Assembly (NCBI GenBank): GCA_017434045.1
Contig: JAFRGA010000052.1
Span: 1-44,005 of the forward strand
Origin: Eggerthellaceae bacterium
GTDB taxonomy: Bacteria > Actinomycetota > Coriobacteriia > Coriobacteriales > Eggerthellaceae
Direction: 5' to 3'
Length of the DNA: 44,005 nucleotides
Shown: positions 8,650 to 16,349 of the stretch, piece by piece
Layout: each line of letters opens with the position of its first letter
Position numbering within the stretch: position 1 is the first letter of the stretch
Notes under the pieces: generated by a model
Databases searched by the model: none
Told to the model about the DNA's origin: nothing
What the model saw: only the letters and a program-made list of their open reading frames with translations
Made by a program: the position numbers and the translations under genes

Positions 8650-8712
8650 AGGCATGCGCGGCGGCTTCCAAATTCATAGGCCGCGCGAAACGGGGAAACG
8701 ATACGAAGGAGG
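8650..8712 (+). promoter_or_regulatory. CTTCCAA-loop hairpin plus GATACGAAGGAG, copy 3
   Basis: AGGCATG leads into a perfect 7-bp stem GCGCGGC (8656-8662)/GCCGCGC (8680-8686) with a 17-nt loop containing GGCTTCCAA. GATACGAAGGAGGACGCGA follows from 8700 and supplies the Shine-Dalgarno for the ATG at 8719. Stem length, loop length, loop motif and the spacer order repeat those of copy 2 more than 6 kb upstream, while the stems differ slightly in sequence. This argues for a selected RNA structure. Confidence 0.6.
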
Positions 8713-8718
8713 ACGCGA

Positions 8719-9216
8719 ATGTCCGGAGAAAACGCAACCAAGAAGAACGTCTATATCTCGCTGCACGAGGGCTTCGTGCGCGAGGGAATCAAGTACACCG
8801 ACAGGAACACCGGCGAACAGCGCACGTTCAACCGCGTGACGCTGCCCAAGGGCACCGTCATCGACGGCAAGGACGTCGGCGGATACGAGTTCAGCCCGCT
8901 CTACGTCAACCCGTCCCGGTTCAAGGGCGAGAACTGGCGCGACATCCCGCTGCTCGAAGACCGCGAAGTATGGCTGCAGAAGAGCGTGCTCGACGCGGAG
9001 GGCAACCCCGTCATCGGCGAGGACGGCAAGCGCGAGAAGGACACGGTCGTCGTCTCGCCGAAGCAGATCAAGGACGCGCTCGCAGAATCGCGCAGGCGCT
9101 ACGCGGAAGAGCACGGCGTCGGCCTCGACGAGCGGGCGCAGCACGCTCGCGAGGCCTCGGAGTCGATCGCCCGCGAGGGGGCGGCAGCGCGCCCTTTATC
9201 CCATGAGGCCCGCTAG
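8719..9216 (+). CDS. Small charged conjugation-operon protein, function unknown
   Basis: This 165-residue cytoplasmic protein has a compact, beta-rich N-terminal part (about residues 8-100, with YISLHEGFVREGIKYTD and a repeated GxVIDGKDVGGY-type turn) and a charged helical C-terminus rich in Arg, Glu and Ala. There is no signal peptide or membrane helix. The beta-rich part could be an OB-like nucleic-acid-binding fold, but this is a guess from composition. GAAGGAGG precedes the ATG inside the third copy of the hairpin element. It sits between the mating-pore genes and the surface adhesin. Confidence 0.7.
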   Translation: MSGENATKKNVYISLHEGFVREGIKYTDRNTGEQRTFNRVTLPKGTVIDGKDVGGYEFSPLYVNPSRFKGENWRDIPLLEDREVWLQKSVLDAEGNPVIGEDGKREKDTVVVSPKQIKDALAESRRRYAEEHGVGLDERAQHAREASESIAREGAAARPLSHEAR

Positions 9217-9228
9217 GGGGTGTTCGAC

Positions 9229-12200
9229 ATGAAGACGAAAGCAATTTCCACCGCTGGGGGCAAGGTGATGAGAATCCTGCTCGCCCTGCTCATCGCGATA
9301 CCGGGGTTGGCATGGATGGCCAAGCCGGGCAAGGCGTACGCCGCCGAGGCCTCAATCTACGTCTCAGGAGAGCAGCTTGACTTCCGGCAGTACGACAGCA
9401 ACACCGGAAACTCCTGGGCCGACAACATCATGTACATCGACGGCGAGATCGCCATGTGCATCGACGTGACGACGACGGTCGTCGACGGCGCTTGGTACTG
9501 GTCCGAGGGGATGAGCGCGGACATGGCCATGCGCATAGGCCTCTACGACCGCTACTTGAGCGAAGCGTATCCGTGGTGGGGCTACGCGACCCACTACGGC
9601 TACCTGCAGTACATGGTCTGGTGCGAGTACAACGCCGGCTACATGGACGCCTACGTCTCGCCCGACCCGTCGGACTTCTGGGACGTGTACGGCGCGGCGA
9701 AGGCCTACTACGAGCAGAACAAGGGCAACTTCGAGGCGTGGGGCACCGAATGGCACAGCTCGAGCTCGCAGAGCGTGTGCGTCATCCCGCGCGTCACCGA
9801 GCTGGGCGCGGTCGAGCTCGTGAAAGCCTCCGGGTCGGCAGAGCTGACGGACGGCAACGCATGCTACTCGCTCGAGGGCGCCGTGTACGGCGTCTACTCG
9901 GACGAGGCCTGCACGGAGCTCGCCGCATCGATGACAACCGACGCCGACGGCCGCGCACGGGCGGAGCGCATCAAAAGCGGCGAGTACTGGGTGAAGGAAA
10001 TATCGCCGTCGCCCGGATACGCCCTCGACGGGAGCGCCTACCCCGTGACGGTGTCTGCCGGCCAGACCGCGGCCGTCAACGGCGGCACCGTGAGCGAGAC
10101 CGCCAAGTCCGACCCGGTCGGCATGCTCGTCGCGAAGGCCGACGCGGACCTCGGCGGCCAGCCGCAGGGCGCTGCGAGCCTCGAAGGCGCGGAGTTCACC
10201 GTTGCCTTCTACAAGGGCCACTACGCCACCGCCTCCGACGCCGAAGCCTCCGGCGCGGCAGAGCGCACCTGGGTGCTCAGGACCGATGCGGACGGCTCCT
10301 GCTACCTGGCCGAGGAGTACAAGGCGAGCGGGCCCGAGTTCTACCGCCAGTCGGACGGCACCACCCCGACGCTGCCCTTGGGCACCGTCGTGATCCAGGA
10401 GACGAAAGCCCCGCGAGGCTACGTCCTCGACGACGGCGCCGGCAATGCTCCCGCGAAGTTCTGCGTCCAGATAACCGATGACGGCGCCATGGGCGAAAGC
10501 GTCTACACGTTCGACGCCCCCGAATCCCCCGACAGCGTCATGAGGGGCGGCGTCGACGTGCGCAAGGCCGATGCCGAGACGGGCGACGTCCCGCAAGGCG
10601 ACGCGACGCTGGCGGGCGCGGTGCTCGACATCGTGAACCTCAACGAGAACCCCGTCGTCATCGACGGCGGGACCTTCGCCAAGGGCGAGGTCTGCAAGAG
10701 CATCACCGTGGAATACGACGAGGGCTCTGACACCTACGTCGCCTCATGCCGCAATTGCCTGCCCTACGGCAGCTACGAGGTGCACGAGGCGGCCGCCCCC
10801 GAGGGCTACCTCCTTACCGAGGGGTGGACCCAGCAGTTCTCCGTCGAAGAGGACGGCGACGTGGCCGACCTGACGGCGGACGCCGAGGCGCTCGCCGACG
10901 ACGTCATCCGAGGCGGCGTGCGCATCGAGAAGGACGATTTGGAGCTCGGAAAGTCCGAGGCCGTAGGCGGCAAGGAGCACGCATCCACCGAGGGCGCCTG
11001 CCTCGCCGGCATCGAGTTCACGGTGACGAACGAATCCGAGAACGCGGTCGTGGTGGGAAGCGAGCCCGTCGAGATCGGCGGGGTCGCCGCCACGATCGAG
11101 ACGGCTTGGAACGATGAGCTCGGAGCCTACGTCGCCGAGACGTCCGCCGACGCGCTTCCCTACGGTACCTACACGGTCCAGGAGACGGCCACCAACGGGA
11201 GCTACCTCCTGACCGACGGAGAGCCGCGCACCTTCCAGATCAGGGAGGACGGCGCCGTCGTCGAGGCCGATGCGCAAGGCGGCAAGCTCGTCTTCTCCGA
11301 CCAGGTGGTCCGAAACGATATCGAGCTCTCCAAGAAGGCCGACGACACCAACTCCGCCATCCAGGCCGCGTTCCTCGTCACCAACACCGAAACCGGCGAG
11401 GCCCACGTGCTGGTGTGCGACCGCAACGGCGACGCCTCCACCGCTTCGAGCTGGAACCCGCATACCCGCAACACCAACGCCAACGACAAGCTCGCGGAAT
11501 CGGAGACCATCAGAGCCGCCGATTTCGACACAAGCGCGGGCATCTGGTTCGGCCTCGGCGAGGACGGCAGCATGGCGGCACCCAACGACAAACTCGGTGC
11601 CATGCCCTACGGCCACTACATCCTGAAGGAATTGCGCAGCGACAGCAACGCGGGCTACGAGCTCGTCGAGCGCGAGCTCTGGATCGCCCGCGACACGACC
11701 GTCGCCCGCGCCGTCTGGATGAGCCTCGACGACCAGCCCTCCGAGAGGATCCGCACCCAGGCGGCAGACGCCTCCGACGGAGATTCCTACGTCGACGCCG
11801 CCGAGCAGGTGACGGTCAAGGACACCGTCTTCTACGAGAACCTGCGCACCGACGGACGCGAGTACACCGTAGAGGGCACGCTCATGGTGAAATCCGAGAA
11901 CGAGCCCCTGCTCGACGCCGACGGCAACCCCGTCACCGCGAGCAAGACGTTCAAGCCCATGACATCGACCGGGTCCGTCGAGCTCGAGTTCACATTCGAC
12001 GCGAGCCTGCTCGCAGGTGAGACGATCGTGGTCTTCGAGGACCTGCTTCATGACGGCAAGCTCGTGGCGACGCACGCGGACATAGACGACGAGGGCCAGA
12101 GCGTGAGGGTCGTGCGCATCCGCACCACAGCGACCAGCGACGTCGGTGGCAAGACCGTGACCGGCGGGACCGCCGCCATCGTCGACGCGGTCGATTTCGA

Positions 12201-13050
12201 AGGCTTGACCCCTGGCGAAACCTACACGCTGAAGGCCGTCCTCATGGATGCCGAGACCGGCAAGTCCGTCCAGCGTGCAGGCGGCCTTCTCCCCGAGGAC
12301 GTGACCGCCGAGGTCGAGTTCACGGCCGATGCCGCATCCGGCAAGGCGACCGTGACGCTCGAATGCGACGTCGCGGAGCTCGGAGGGCACCGCCTGGTGG
12401 TATTCGAGGAGCTCTACGGTCCCGACGGCGGCAAAATAACGGAGCATAAGGACCTGACCGACGAGGGCCAGACCGTCACAGTCGCGCAGATCTGCACCAC
12501 CGCCACCGATGCGGCGGACGGCGACCACGTCATCGAATCCGGCAAGGTGAAGGTCGTCGACACCGTCGAGTTCAAGGGGCTCATCCCCGGCGAGGTCTAC
12601 ACCATGAACGGAACGCTGATGGTGAAATCAACGGGTGAACCGCTCGTAGGAGCCGACGGCAAGCCCGTGACGGCCTCCGCCGAGTTCGCGCCCGAGAAGT
12701 CCGACGGCGCCGTCGAGATGTCGTTCGAGTTCGACGCTTCCGAGCTTGCCGAGGGCACCGAGCTCGTCGTGTTCGAGGAATGCCTCGACGCCAGCGGCGA
12801 CGTCGTGGCGGAGCATAGGGACATCGAGGATGGCGGCCAGACCGTCGTCGTAGACAATCCGGACACGCCCGAAGCGCCCGACGCGCCCAAACCCGGCATG
12901 CCCAAGACAGGCGACGAGGTTCCTTGGATTCCCATCGCGTCGCTGGCGGGCGCCGCGGCATGCGCTGCCGGCATCGCCTTGCTCGTGCGCAGGCGCGATG
13001 ACGTACCTGACGGCCATGGCGGGGAGCGGCCATGGAACGCACGGCATTGA
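9229..13050 (+). CDS. Sortase-anchored SpaA/VaFE-repeat surface adhesin
   Basis: This 1273-residue wall-anchored adhesin probably promotes cell contact during mating or host binding. A signal peptide ends near residue 38. The N-terminal domain has AMCIDVT (Cys77) and YLQYMVW, resembling the Cys-Gln pair of thioester adhesin domains. About five Cna-B/SpaA-like domains follow. Three VaFE-type repeats start near residues 840, 963 and 1086, each beginning RTQA/RTTA/CTTA and ending near DEGQ or DGGQ, consistent with Thr-Gln ester cross-links. A variant sorting motif MPKTG (1224-1228), a hydrophobic segment and RRR end the protein. I chose ATG 9229, with AGGGGG 8 nt upstream; a GTG at 9220 is the alternative. 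Confidence 0.9.
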   Translation: MKTKAISTAGGKVMRILLALLIAIPGLAWMAKPGKAYAAEASIYVSGEQLDFRQYDSNTGNSWADNIMYIDGEIAMCIDVTTTVVDGAWYWSEGMSADMAMRIGLYDRYLSEAYPWWGYATHYGYLQYMVWCEYNAGYMDAYVSPDPSDFWDVYGAAKAYYEQNKGNFEAWGTEWHSSSSQSVCVIPRVTELGAVELVKASGSAELTDGNACYSLEGAVYGVYSDEACTELAASMTTDADGRARAERIKSGEYWVKEISPSPGYALDGSAYPVTVSAGQTAAVNGGTVSETAKSDPVGMLVAKADADLGGQPQGAASLEGAEFTVAFYKGHYATASDAEASGAAERTWVLRTDADGSCYLAEEYKASGPEFYRQSDGTTPTLPLGTVVIQETKAPRGYVLDDGAGNAPAKFCVQITDDGAMGESVYTFDAPESPDSVMRGGVDVRKADAETGDVPQGDATLAGAVLDIVNLNENPVVIDGGTFAKGEVCKSITVEYDEGSDTYVASCRNCLPYGSYEVHEAAAPEGYLLTEGWTQQFSVEEDGDVADLTADAEALADDVIRGGVRIEKDDLELGKSEAVGGKEHASTEGACLAGIEFTVTNESENAVVVGSEPVEIGGVAATIETAWNDELGAYVAETSADALPYGTYTVQETATNGSYLLTDGEPRTFQIREDGAVVEADAQGGKLVFSDQVVRNDIELSKKADDTNSAIQAAFLVTNTETGEAHVLVCDRNGDASTASSWNPHTRNTNANDKLAESETIRAADFDTSAGIWFGLGEDGSMAAPNDKLGAMPYGHYILKELRSDSNAGYELVERELWIARDTTVARAVWMSLDDQPSERIRTQAADASDGDSYVDAAEQVTVKDTVFYENLRTDGREYTVEGTLMVKSENEPLLDADGNPVTASKTFKPMTSTGSVELEFTFDASLLAGETIVVFEDLLHDGKLVATHADIDDEGQSVRVVRIRTTATSDVGGKTVTGGTAAIVDAVDFEGLTPGETYTLKAVLMDAETGKSVQRAGGLLPEDVTAEVEFTADAASGKATVTLECDVAELGGHRLVVFEELYGPDGGKITEHKDLTDEGQTVTVAQICTTATDAADGDHVIESGKVKVVDTVEFKGLIPGEVYTMNGTLMVKSTGEPLVGADGKPVTASAEFAPEKSDGAVEMSFEFDASELAEGTELVVFEECLDASGDVVAEHRDIEDGGQTVVVDNPDTPEAPDAPKPGMPKTGDEVPWIPIASLAGAAACAAGIALLVRRRDDVPDGHGGERPWNARH

Positions 13051-13145
13051 TCGCCACCGGGCTCCTTGCGGCAGCGTGCACGCTCATAGTGTGGCACTGC
13101 CTGCAAGCAGGCGGCCTCGATGACGAGCTCGAGGAACCCTCATAA
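13032..13145 (+). CDS. 37-residue single-pass membrane peptide
   Basis: This short ORF overlaps the last 19 nt of the adhesin gene and has GGGGAG 5 nt before its ATG. The product has a short polar start (MERT), one hydrophobic helix of about 18 residues that includes two Cys, and an acidic C-terminus (DDELEEPS). It is the last frame before a strong hairpin terminator, so it would be the final gene of the conjugation operon. I do not recognise a family. Its ribosome site, membrane helix and position make it more likely real than chance. Confidence 0.5.
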   Translation: MERTALIATGLLAAACTLIVWHCLQAGGLDDELEEPS

Positions 13146-13181
13146 AATGATTTGGCCCGGCCAACGCCGGGCCAAATCATT
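13146..13181. terminator. Perfect 16-bp hairpin between convergent genes
   Basis: AATGATTTGGCCCGGC (13146-13161) and GCCGGGCCAAATCATT (13166-13181) form a perfect 16-bp stem with a 4-nt loop. It lies between the end of the + operon (13145) and the stop of the minus-strand gene (13202), so it probably terminates both. The AT base of the stem supplies a short T run on either strand; no long T tract follows. Confidence 0.8.
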
Positions 13182-13201
13182 GGTTTCGACCTCAACTCGG
13201 C

Positions 13202-13780
13202 TCAGATGTTCCCCTCGCTATCGCAGGGGATGCGCGAAACGGCGAGAATGAAGGGTTCTGAGTAGTACTTTTCCGACCAATCGTTATACTTCTGTACGGC
13301 TCCCACCTTCACATCGGCGTCCACCCCTTCGTCCCGCAGCTTGCGCAGGAGCGCGCTGCCGACCTGCTCGAGGTGCTCGCTGGACCTGCAGAAGCCGGCC
13401 ACGTTGTGTTCGTCGACCGCGATCCCGATGTAGCGGTTAAAGGATTTGCATAGGTTGGCACGAGGGGTGCGGCCGATGAGTATCCTATCCGTACTCATTG
13501 GTATCGAGGATTCCGTGCCCACGTTGAAGCCGACGTTTACTTGCGCCTCGTACCTGAAGTTCTCCCTGACCGTGCGCTTGCGCAGGCGCCCCTCTTGCCT
13601 CTCGTCGAACTTGATGTGCTTCTCCTTCGCGGCCTTCACGAGGCGTTCCTTCACAAGGGAGAGCAGGACGTCGGCGGCCTCCTCAACGAGCTCTTCGGGA
13701 AGGGGCTCGACAGGGGCCGCAGGCTCATCTGCCGCAGGCTCTTCTGTAGCCGCTCGCCTTACGTCGTCGAGGATTCCCAT
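13202..13780 (-). CDS. Cargo protein of unknown function
   Basis: This 192-residue cytoplasmic protein has an acidic Ala/Pro/Glu-rich N-terminus (about residues 10-35), a helical charged segment, and a mixed beta-alpha C-terminal domain with INGRT-like and FNRYIGIAVDEHN stretches. I recognise no family. ATG at 13780 is preferred: AAGGAG lies 6 nt upstream and a TATAAT box lies about 42 nt upstream. A further ATG at 13813 would leave almost no leader behind that box. It converges with the conjugation operon and diverges from the IS-split gene. Confidence 0.75.
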   Translation of the reverse strand: MGILDDVRRAATEEPAADEPAAPVEPLPEELVEEAADVLLSLVKERLVKAAKEKHIKFDERQEGRLRKRTVRENFRYEAQVNVGFNVGTESSIPMSTDRILIGRTPRANLCKSFNRYIGIAVDEHNVAGFCRSSEHLEQVGSALLRKLRDEGVDADVKVGAVQKYNDWSEKYYSEPFILAVSRIPCDSEGNI

Positions 13781-13821
13781 GCGCGCTCCTTCCGCCCCGC
13801 CGCAGATCGCCATGTCTTCCC

Positions 13822-13827
13822 ATTATA
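13822..13827 (-). promoter_or_regulatory. Candidate -10 box for the minus-strand cargo gene
   Basis: On the minus strand TATAAT lies about 42 nt before the ATG at 13780, a normal leader length. No convincing TTGACA is seen 16-18 nt further upstream. The consensus -10 box in an otherwise GC-rich stretch is the only evidence. Confidence 0.4.
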
Positions 13828-13963
13828 GGCGTTGATGGCGCGCCGTGGTACGATTGTGCCCGAGGAGGAGGTGCCGCGATGGACGGATTCGATTACGCCG
13901 ACGACCTGCTGAGCGAGATCGAGGCGATCGAGAGGGGCGAGGAGCGCTTCCTGCGCGAAGCCG

Positions 13964-13988
13964 TGGATTGGCAACCCTTTTCGGGACA
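13964..13988 (+). repeat. IS terminal inverted repeat, left
   Basis: The first 25 nt of the element, starting TGGATTGGCAACCCTT and ending GGGACA, match the inverse of 15164-15188 at 19 of 25 positions. The outer nine bases are identical. It is at the 3' end of the transposase frame. Confidence 0.85.
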
Positions 13989-13994
13989 TTTTCT

Positions 13995-14774
13995 TCAGAG
14001 ACTGAGGCCTGCCTTCCTGAACTCGACCGGGCTCATGTAGCCCAACGTCGAATGCATCCTCTCGTTGTTGTACCACCAGACGTAGTCGTTTAATTTGACC
14101 TGCAGGTCGTACAGGCTGCTGAACTGCTCCTGGTACACGAATTCGGCCTTCAGCGTCTTGTTCGTTGACTCGTCGACCGCGTTGTCGAAGGGGCATCCCT
14201 TCTTGGACAGGGACCTCGTGATTCCGAACACCCCGAACAGCTCGTCGAGCGCCGCGTTGTCGAATTCCGATCCGCGGTCGCTATGGAAAACGTCTATGTC
14301 GAAAAGCGGGAACGCGACGGTGGCGAAGGCGGCCTTGACCAGGTTGGCGTCCTTGCGGGCGCCCGCTGCGTGGCCGACGATCTCGCGGTTGTACAGGTCG
14401 ATGAGCAGGCACACGTAGCACCACGCGCCCAGCACGCGCACGTAGGTGAGGTCGCTCACTATGTGGGTGTGCGGGGCGTGCCCGTCGAACTCGCGGTTCA
14501 GGACGTTTGGCAGTCCGGCTTCGTTGGGCCTGTCGGGATGCGGCCTGAACTTGGCCTTCGTGTAGCAGCTTGCAAGGTTGCGCGACCTCATGACGGCGCC
14601 TATCCTCCTGCGGCTCGCGACGATCCCGCGCTTGGCCAGCGCCCTCTTTATCCTCCGGGCCCCGTAGCGCCCGCCGCTCCTGCGGAACTCCTCCTCGACC
14701 GTGTCGGCGATCGGGTCGTCGGCATCCTCGGGCCCGGGCCCGCCGCGCAGCCTGTAGTAGGTCGACCTGGGCAC
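13995..14774 (-). CDS. IS3-family OrfB (DDE integrase-core transposase)
   Basis: This 259-residue frame carries the rve catalytic core: VSDLTYVRV (first Asp), FHSDRGSEF (second Asp) and DESTNKTLKAEF (Glu), in IS3 spacing. The N-terminal HTH_21 region (DTVEEEFRRSGGRYGARRIKRAL) is intact. The open frame extends upstream of this ATG to the slippery site, reading into SAQCDLLGVPRSTYYR, so the active enzyme is most likely the OrfAB fusion and not a protein started at 14774. No stop or frameshift is seen. Confidence 0.92.
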   Translation of the reverse strand: MPRSTYYRLRGGPGPEDADDPIADTVEEEFRRSGGRYGARRIKRALAKRGIVASRRRIGAVMRSRNLASCYTKAKFRPHPDRPNEAGLPNVLNREFDGHAPHTHIVSDLTYVRVLGAWCYVCLLIDLYNREIVGHAAGARKDANLVKAAFATVAFPLFDIDVFHSDRGSEFDNAALDELFGVFGITRSLSKKGCPFDNAVDESTNKTLKAEFVYQEQFSSLYDLQVKLNDYVWWYNNERMHSTLGYMSPVEFRKAGLSL

Positions 14775-14833
14775 GCCTAGCAGATCGCATTGCGCCGATA
14801 TCGGGTAACGGCCGGCGTTCGCCGTTATCGCGG

Positions 14834-15121
14834 CTACTTTCGAGCGAATATCAGCGCTGCCGTTTTTAAAACGTCGACCTCCATCTTGAGCTGCTTGTTC
14901 TCCTTCTCCAGCTCGAGGATGCGCTGCTGCTCGGGCGTGCGGTTGTCGGCGGCTTCCGTCGAGCCGTTCTCGTGGATGGCACGCACCCAGCGGTGCAGGG
15001 TCGAGCTGCCGATGTCGTACTCGGCCTTGATCTCAGAGGGGCTCTTCCCGTTGTCGTAGAGCTGCACGATCTGGCGCTTGAACTCCTCGGAAAACTTCCC
15101 GGGATGCTTGGGATCTGCCAT
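14834..15121 (-). CDS. IS3-family OrfA (HTH DNA-binding part of transposase)
   Basis: This 95-residue protein has the HTH_Tnp_1 pattern FSEEFKRQIVQLYDNGKSPSEI, then STLHRWVRAIHE, and a C-terminal leucine-zipper helix (LELEKENKQLKMEVDVLKTA). It recognises the IS ends and is also the N-terminal part of the full OrfAB transposase. AGGAAG lies just before the ATG (minus strand). The frame ends shortly after a T TTA AAA slippery heptamer, where ribosomes shift to the orfB frame. Confidence 0.92.
   Translation of the reverse strand: MADPKHPGKFSEEFKRQIVQLYDNGKSPSEIKAEYDIGSSTLHRWVRAIHENGSTEAADNRTPEQQRILELEKENKQLKMEVDVLKTAALIFARK
14864..14870 (-). other. -1 programmed frameshift site of the IS transposase
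   Basis: In the orfA frame the minus strand reads GT[T TTA AAA]ACG, a canonical X XXY YYZ heptamer. A -1 slip gives AAC GGC AGC and continues without a stop into orfB. This is the standard way IS3 elements make OrfAB. Confidence 0.8.
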
Positions 15122-15163
15122 GTCGGGACTTCCTTTCTCCTGTTCTCCAGTCCCTCATGAAAT

Positions 15164-15188
15164 TGTCCCATCAAGTGTAGCCAATCCA
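15164..15188 (-). repeat. IS terminal inverted repeat, right
   Basis: Read on the minus strand this end starts TGGATTGGCTACACTT and ends GGGACA, matching the left end. It lies 42 nt before the orfA ATG and would carry the transposase promoter. Confidence 0.85.
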
Positions 15189-15414
15189 CCGCCGATGCCG
15201 CGGTGCGCGACGGCAAGGAGCCGTTCGATTTCGAGGTGTTCAGGAAGCTTTACTGGCGCCAGGGAATCATGCGTTCCGGCATGGATTCGCCTGTCGCAGA
15301 GGATGCGGCCGACTCGTACGAGCGGGAGTACTACCTCGGGTTCCCCCAGACGAGGACAATCGCCGATTTCGCTGAGATGCTGGAGAGGCTCGACTACGGA
15401 CTTGAGTAGCGCTC

Positions 15415-15505
15415 GGCATAAAGGCCGGTTTTGCATAATCCCAGTGCATCGAAACGCCGAGAAGGTTCAAGGCCATGTTTCGCTACAGGACAATCTGGAA
15501 TACCC
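15415..15505 (+). repeat. Diverged intergenic repeat, copy A
   Basis: About 90 nt beginning near CGGCATAAAG and centred on GGTTTTGCATAATCCCAG resemble 16236-16347. The core 31 nt match at about 26 positions and a weaker match continues to CTGGAATACCC. Both copies lie just after a gene end on the + strand. Confidence 0.45.
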
Positions 15506-15593
15506 GAAGCGCACTTTTACAAGCCCCTGTCGGATTGCGCATCGAGGGAGACGGCTTGGCCTACAATCATCCCCAGGACAAAGGAGGTACCGT

Positions 15594-16214
15594 ATGGGCA
15601 GAGATTTCTCCGAGCTGAACCTCCAGCTTGTGATGTACGACTTCAACGATACTGAGGACGAGCGCGACGACAACCTCATCGCGGGGGTTGCCATCCGCGC
15701 AGAGGACGCGGCGGCGTTCGCCGCCGACGTCGAGAAGCTTGCGGTCGAGAAGTACGGCGGTGCGACGTTCGCCGACTTGCTAGAAGAGGACATCGACGAC
15801 GAGTCCATGGCCGCGGCCCTCCGGCTCAGGAACGCGAAGCGAAACGCGGCCCTCGTGGCCGATGCGGAGCGCGCCATGGCCGCCGGCATGCCCAAGGAAA
15901 CGAAGAGGCGCCCAAGGCCTTCGATCAAGGGCAAGACCTTCGAGCAGGTCGAAGATGAGTACGGAAGAGCTCAGAAAAGGTGGGAGGAGCTGCAGGCTGA
16001 CCCCGACAGCTACAGCGCCGAAGAGGCCCGCGAGCGCCTCATGGACTTCGTCGACGCGGGGCTCTGCGTGGACATGGCGATGCGGCGCCATTTCGAGTCG
16101 CTCGACCCGCAGGCGCAGTCCGAGATGCTCAAGCTGCTCGCCGCCGACGAGAGCGTCTCGGCAAGCTACTGGTTCGACGTGCTGTTCGGCAACTGGCCGC
16201 ACTTCGAAGAATAA
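15594..16214 (+). CDS. Acidic cargo protein of unknown function
   Basis: This 206-residue cytoplasmic protein is acidic and largely helical. AAAGGAGG lies 7 nt before the ATG. The middle (about residues 85-150) is charged and coiled-coil-like with RRPRPSIKGKTFEQVEDEYGR. The C-terminus is WFDVLFGNWPHFEE. I recognise no family. An open frame extends further upstream but crosses an intergenic repeat, so this ATG is chosen. It lies between the IS-split gene and the mobilisation module and may be ordinary element cargo. Confidence 0.75.
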   Translation: MGRDFSELNLQLVMYDFNDTEDERDDNLIAGVAIRAEDAAAFAADVEKLAVEKYGGATFADLLEEDIDDESMAAALRLRNAKRNAALVADAERAMAAGMPKETKRRPRPSIKGKTFEQVEDEYGRAQKRWEELQADPDSYSAEEARERLMDFVDAGLCVDMAMRRHFESLDPQAQSEMLKLLAADESVSASYWFDVLFGNWPHFEE

Positions 16215-16235
16215 GGATTCACGAGCAAGTCAACA

Positions 16236-16347
16236 CGGCTAAAGCTTCGATTTTGAGGTTTTGCAAAAGCCCAGGTCAGCGAATCGCTGTAATCGATTCT
16301 AAGACCCCGTTTTGGCTTTGGACGACCCAGAACACCTGGAAATATCC
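16236..16347 (+). repeat. Diverged intergenic repeat, copy B
   Basis: Begins near CGGCTAAAG and is centred on GGTTTTGCAAAAGCCCAG, matching copy A at 15415-15505. It contains a 13-nt palindrome CAGCGAATCGCTG (16277-16289). It fills the space between the converging genes ending at 16214 and 16350. Confidence 0.45.
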
Positions 16348-16349
16348 CT

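Larger units (their letters stand above)
13964..15188 (-). mobile_element. IS3-family insertion sequence, 1225 bp, complete
   Basis: The element has imperfect terminal inverted repeats beginning TGGATTGGC on both sides, two overlapping minus-strand frames (orfA and orfB) linked by a frameshift signal, and a CCG target duplication (13961-13963 and 15189-15191). All parts needed for transposition appear intact. A 3-bp duplication and DDE transposase of this type are usual for IS3-family elements. It has inserted into a small cargo gene. Confidence 0.92.
13879..15409 (+). pseudogene. Small acidic gene split by an IS3-family element
   Basis: The 5' part (13879-13963) begins MDGFDYADDLLSEIE with GGAGGAGG before its ATG. 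The 3' part (15192-15409) reads on as ADAAVRDGKEPFDFEVF and ends YGLE. Removing the IS and one CCG target copy joins them in frame to a 100-residue acidic protein (303 nt including stop). No domain is recognised. The exact restoration of frame shows that the insertion is recent and has not decayed. The 3' part has an internal GTG start that might give a short product, but the gene is most likely inactive. Confidence 0.8.

Noticed and set aside
10744..12528. 594-codon minus-strand frame over the adhesin
   Set aside because: Repetitive Gly/Asp/Val-rich product that mirrors the Cna-B and VaFE repeats; a shadow of the sense gene.
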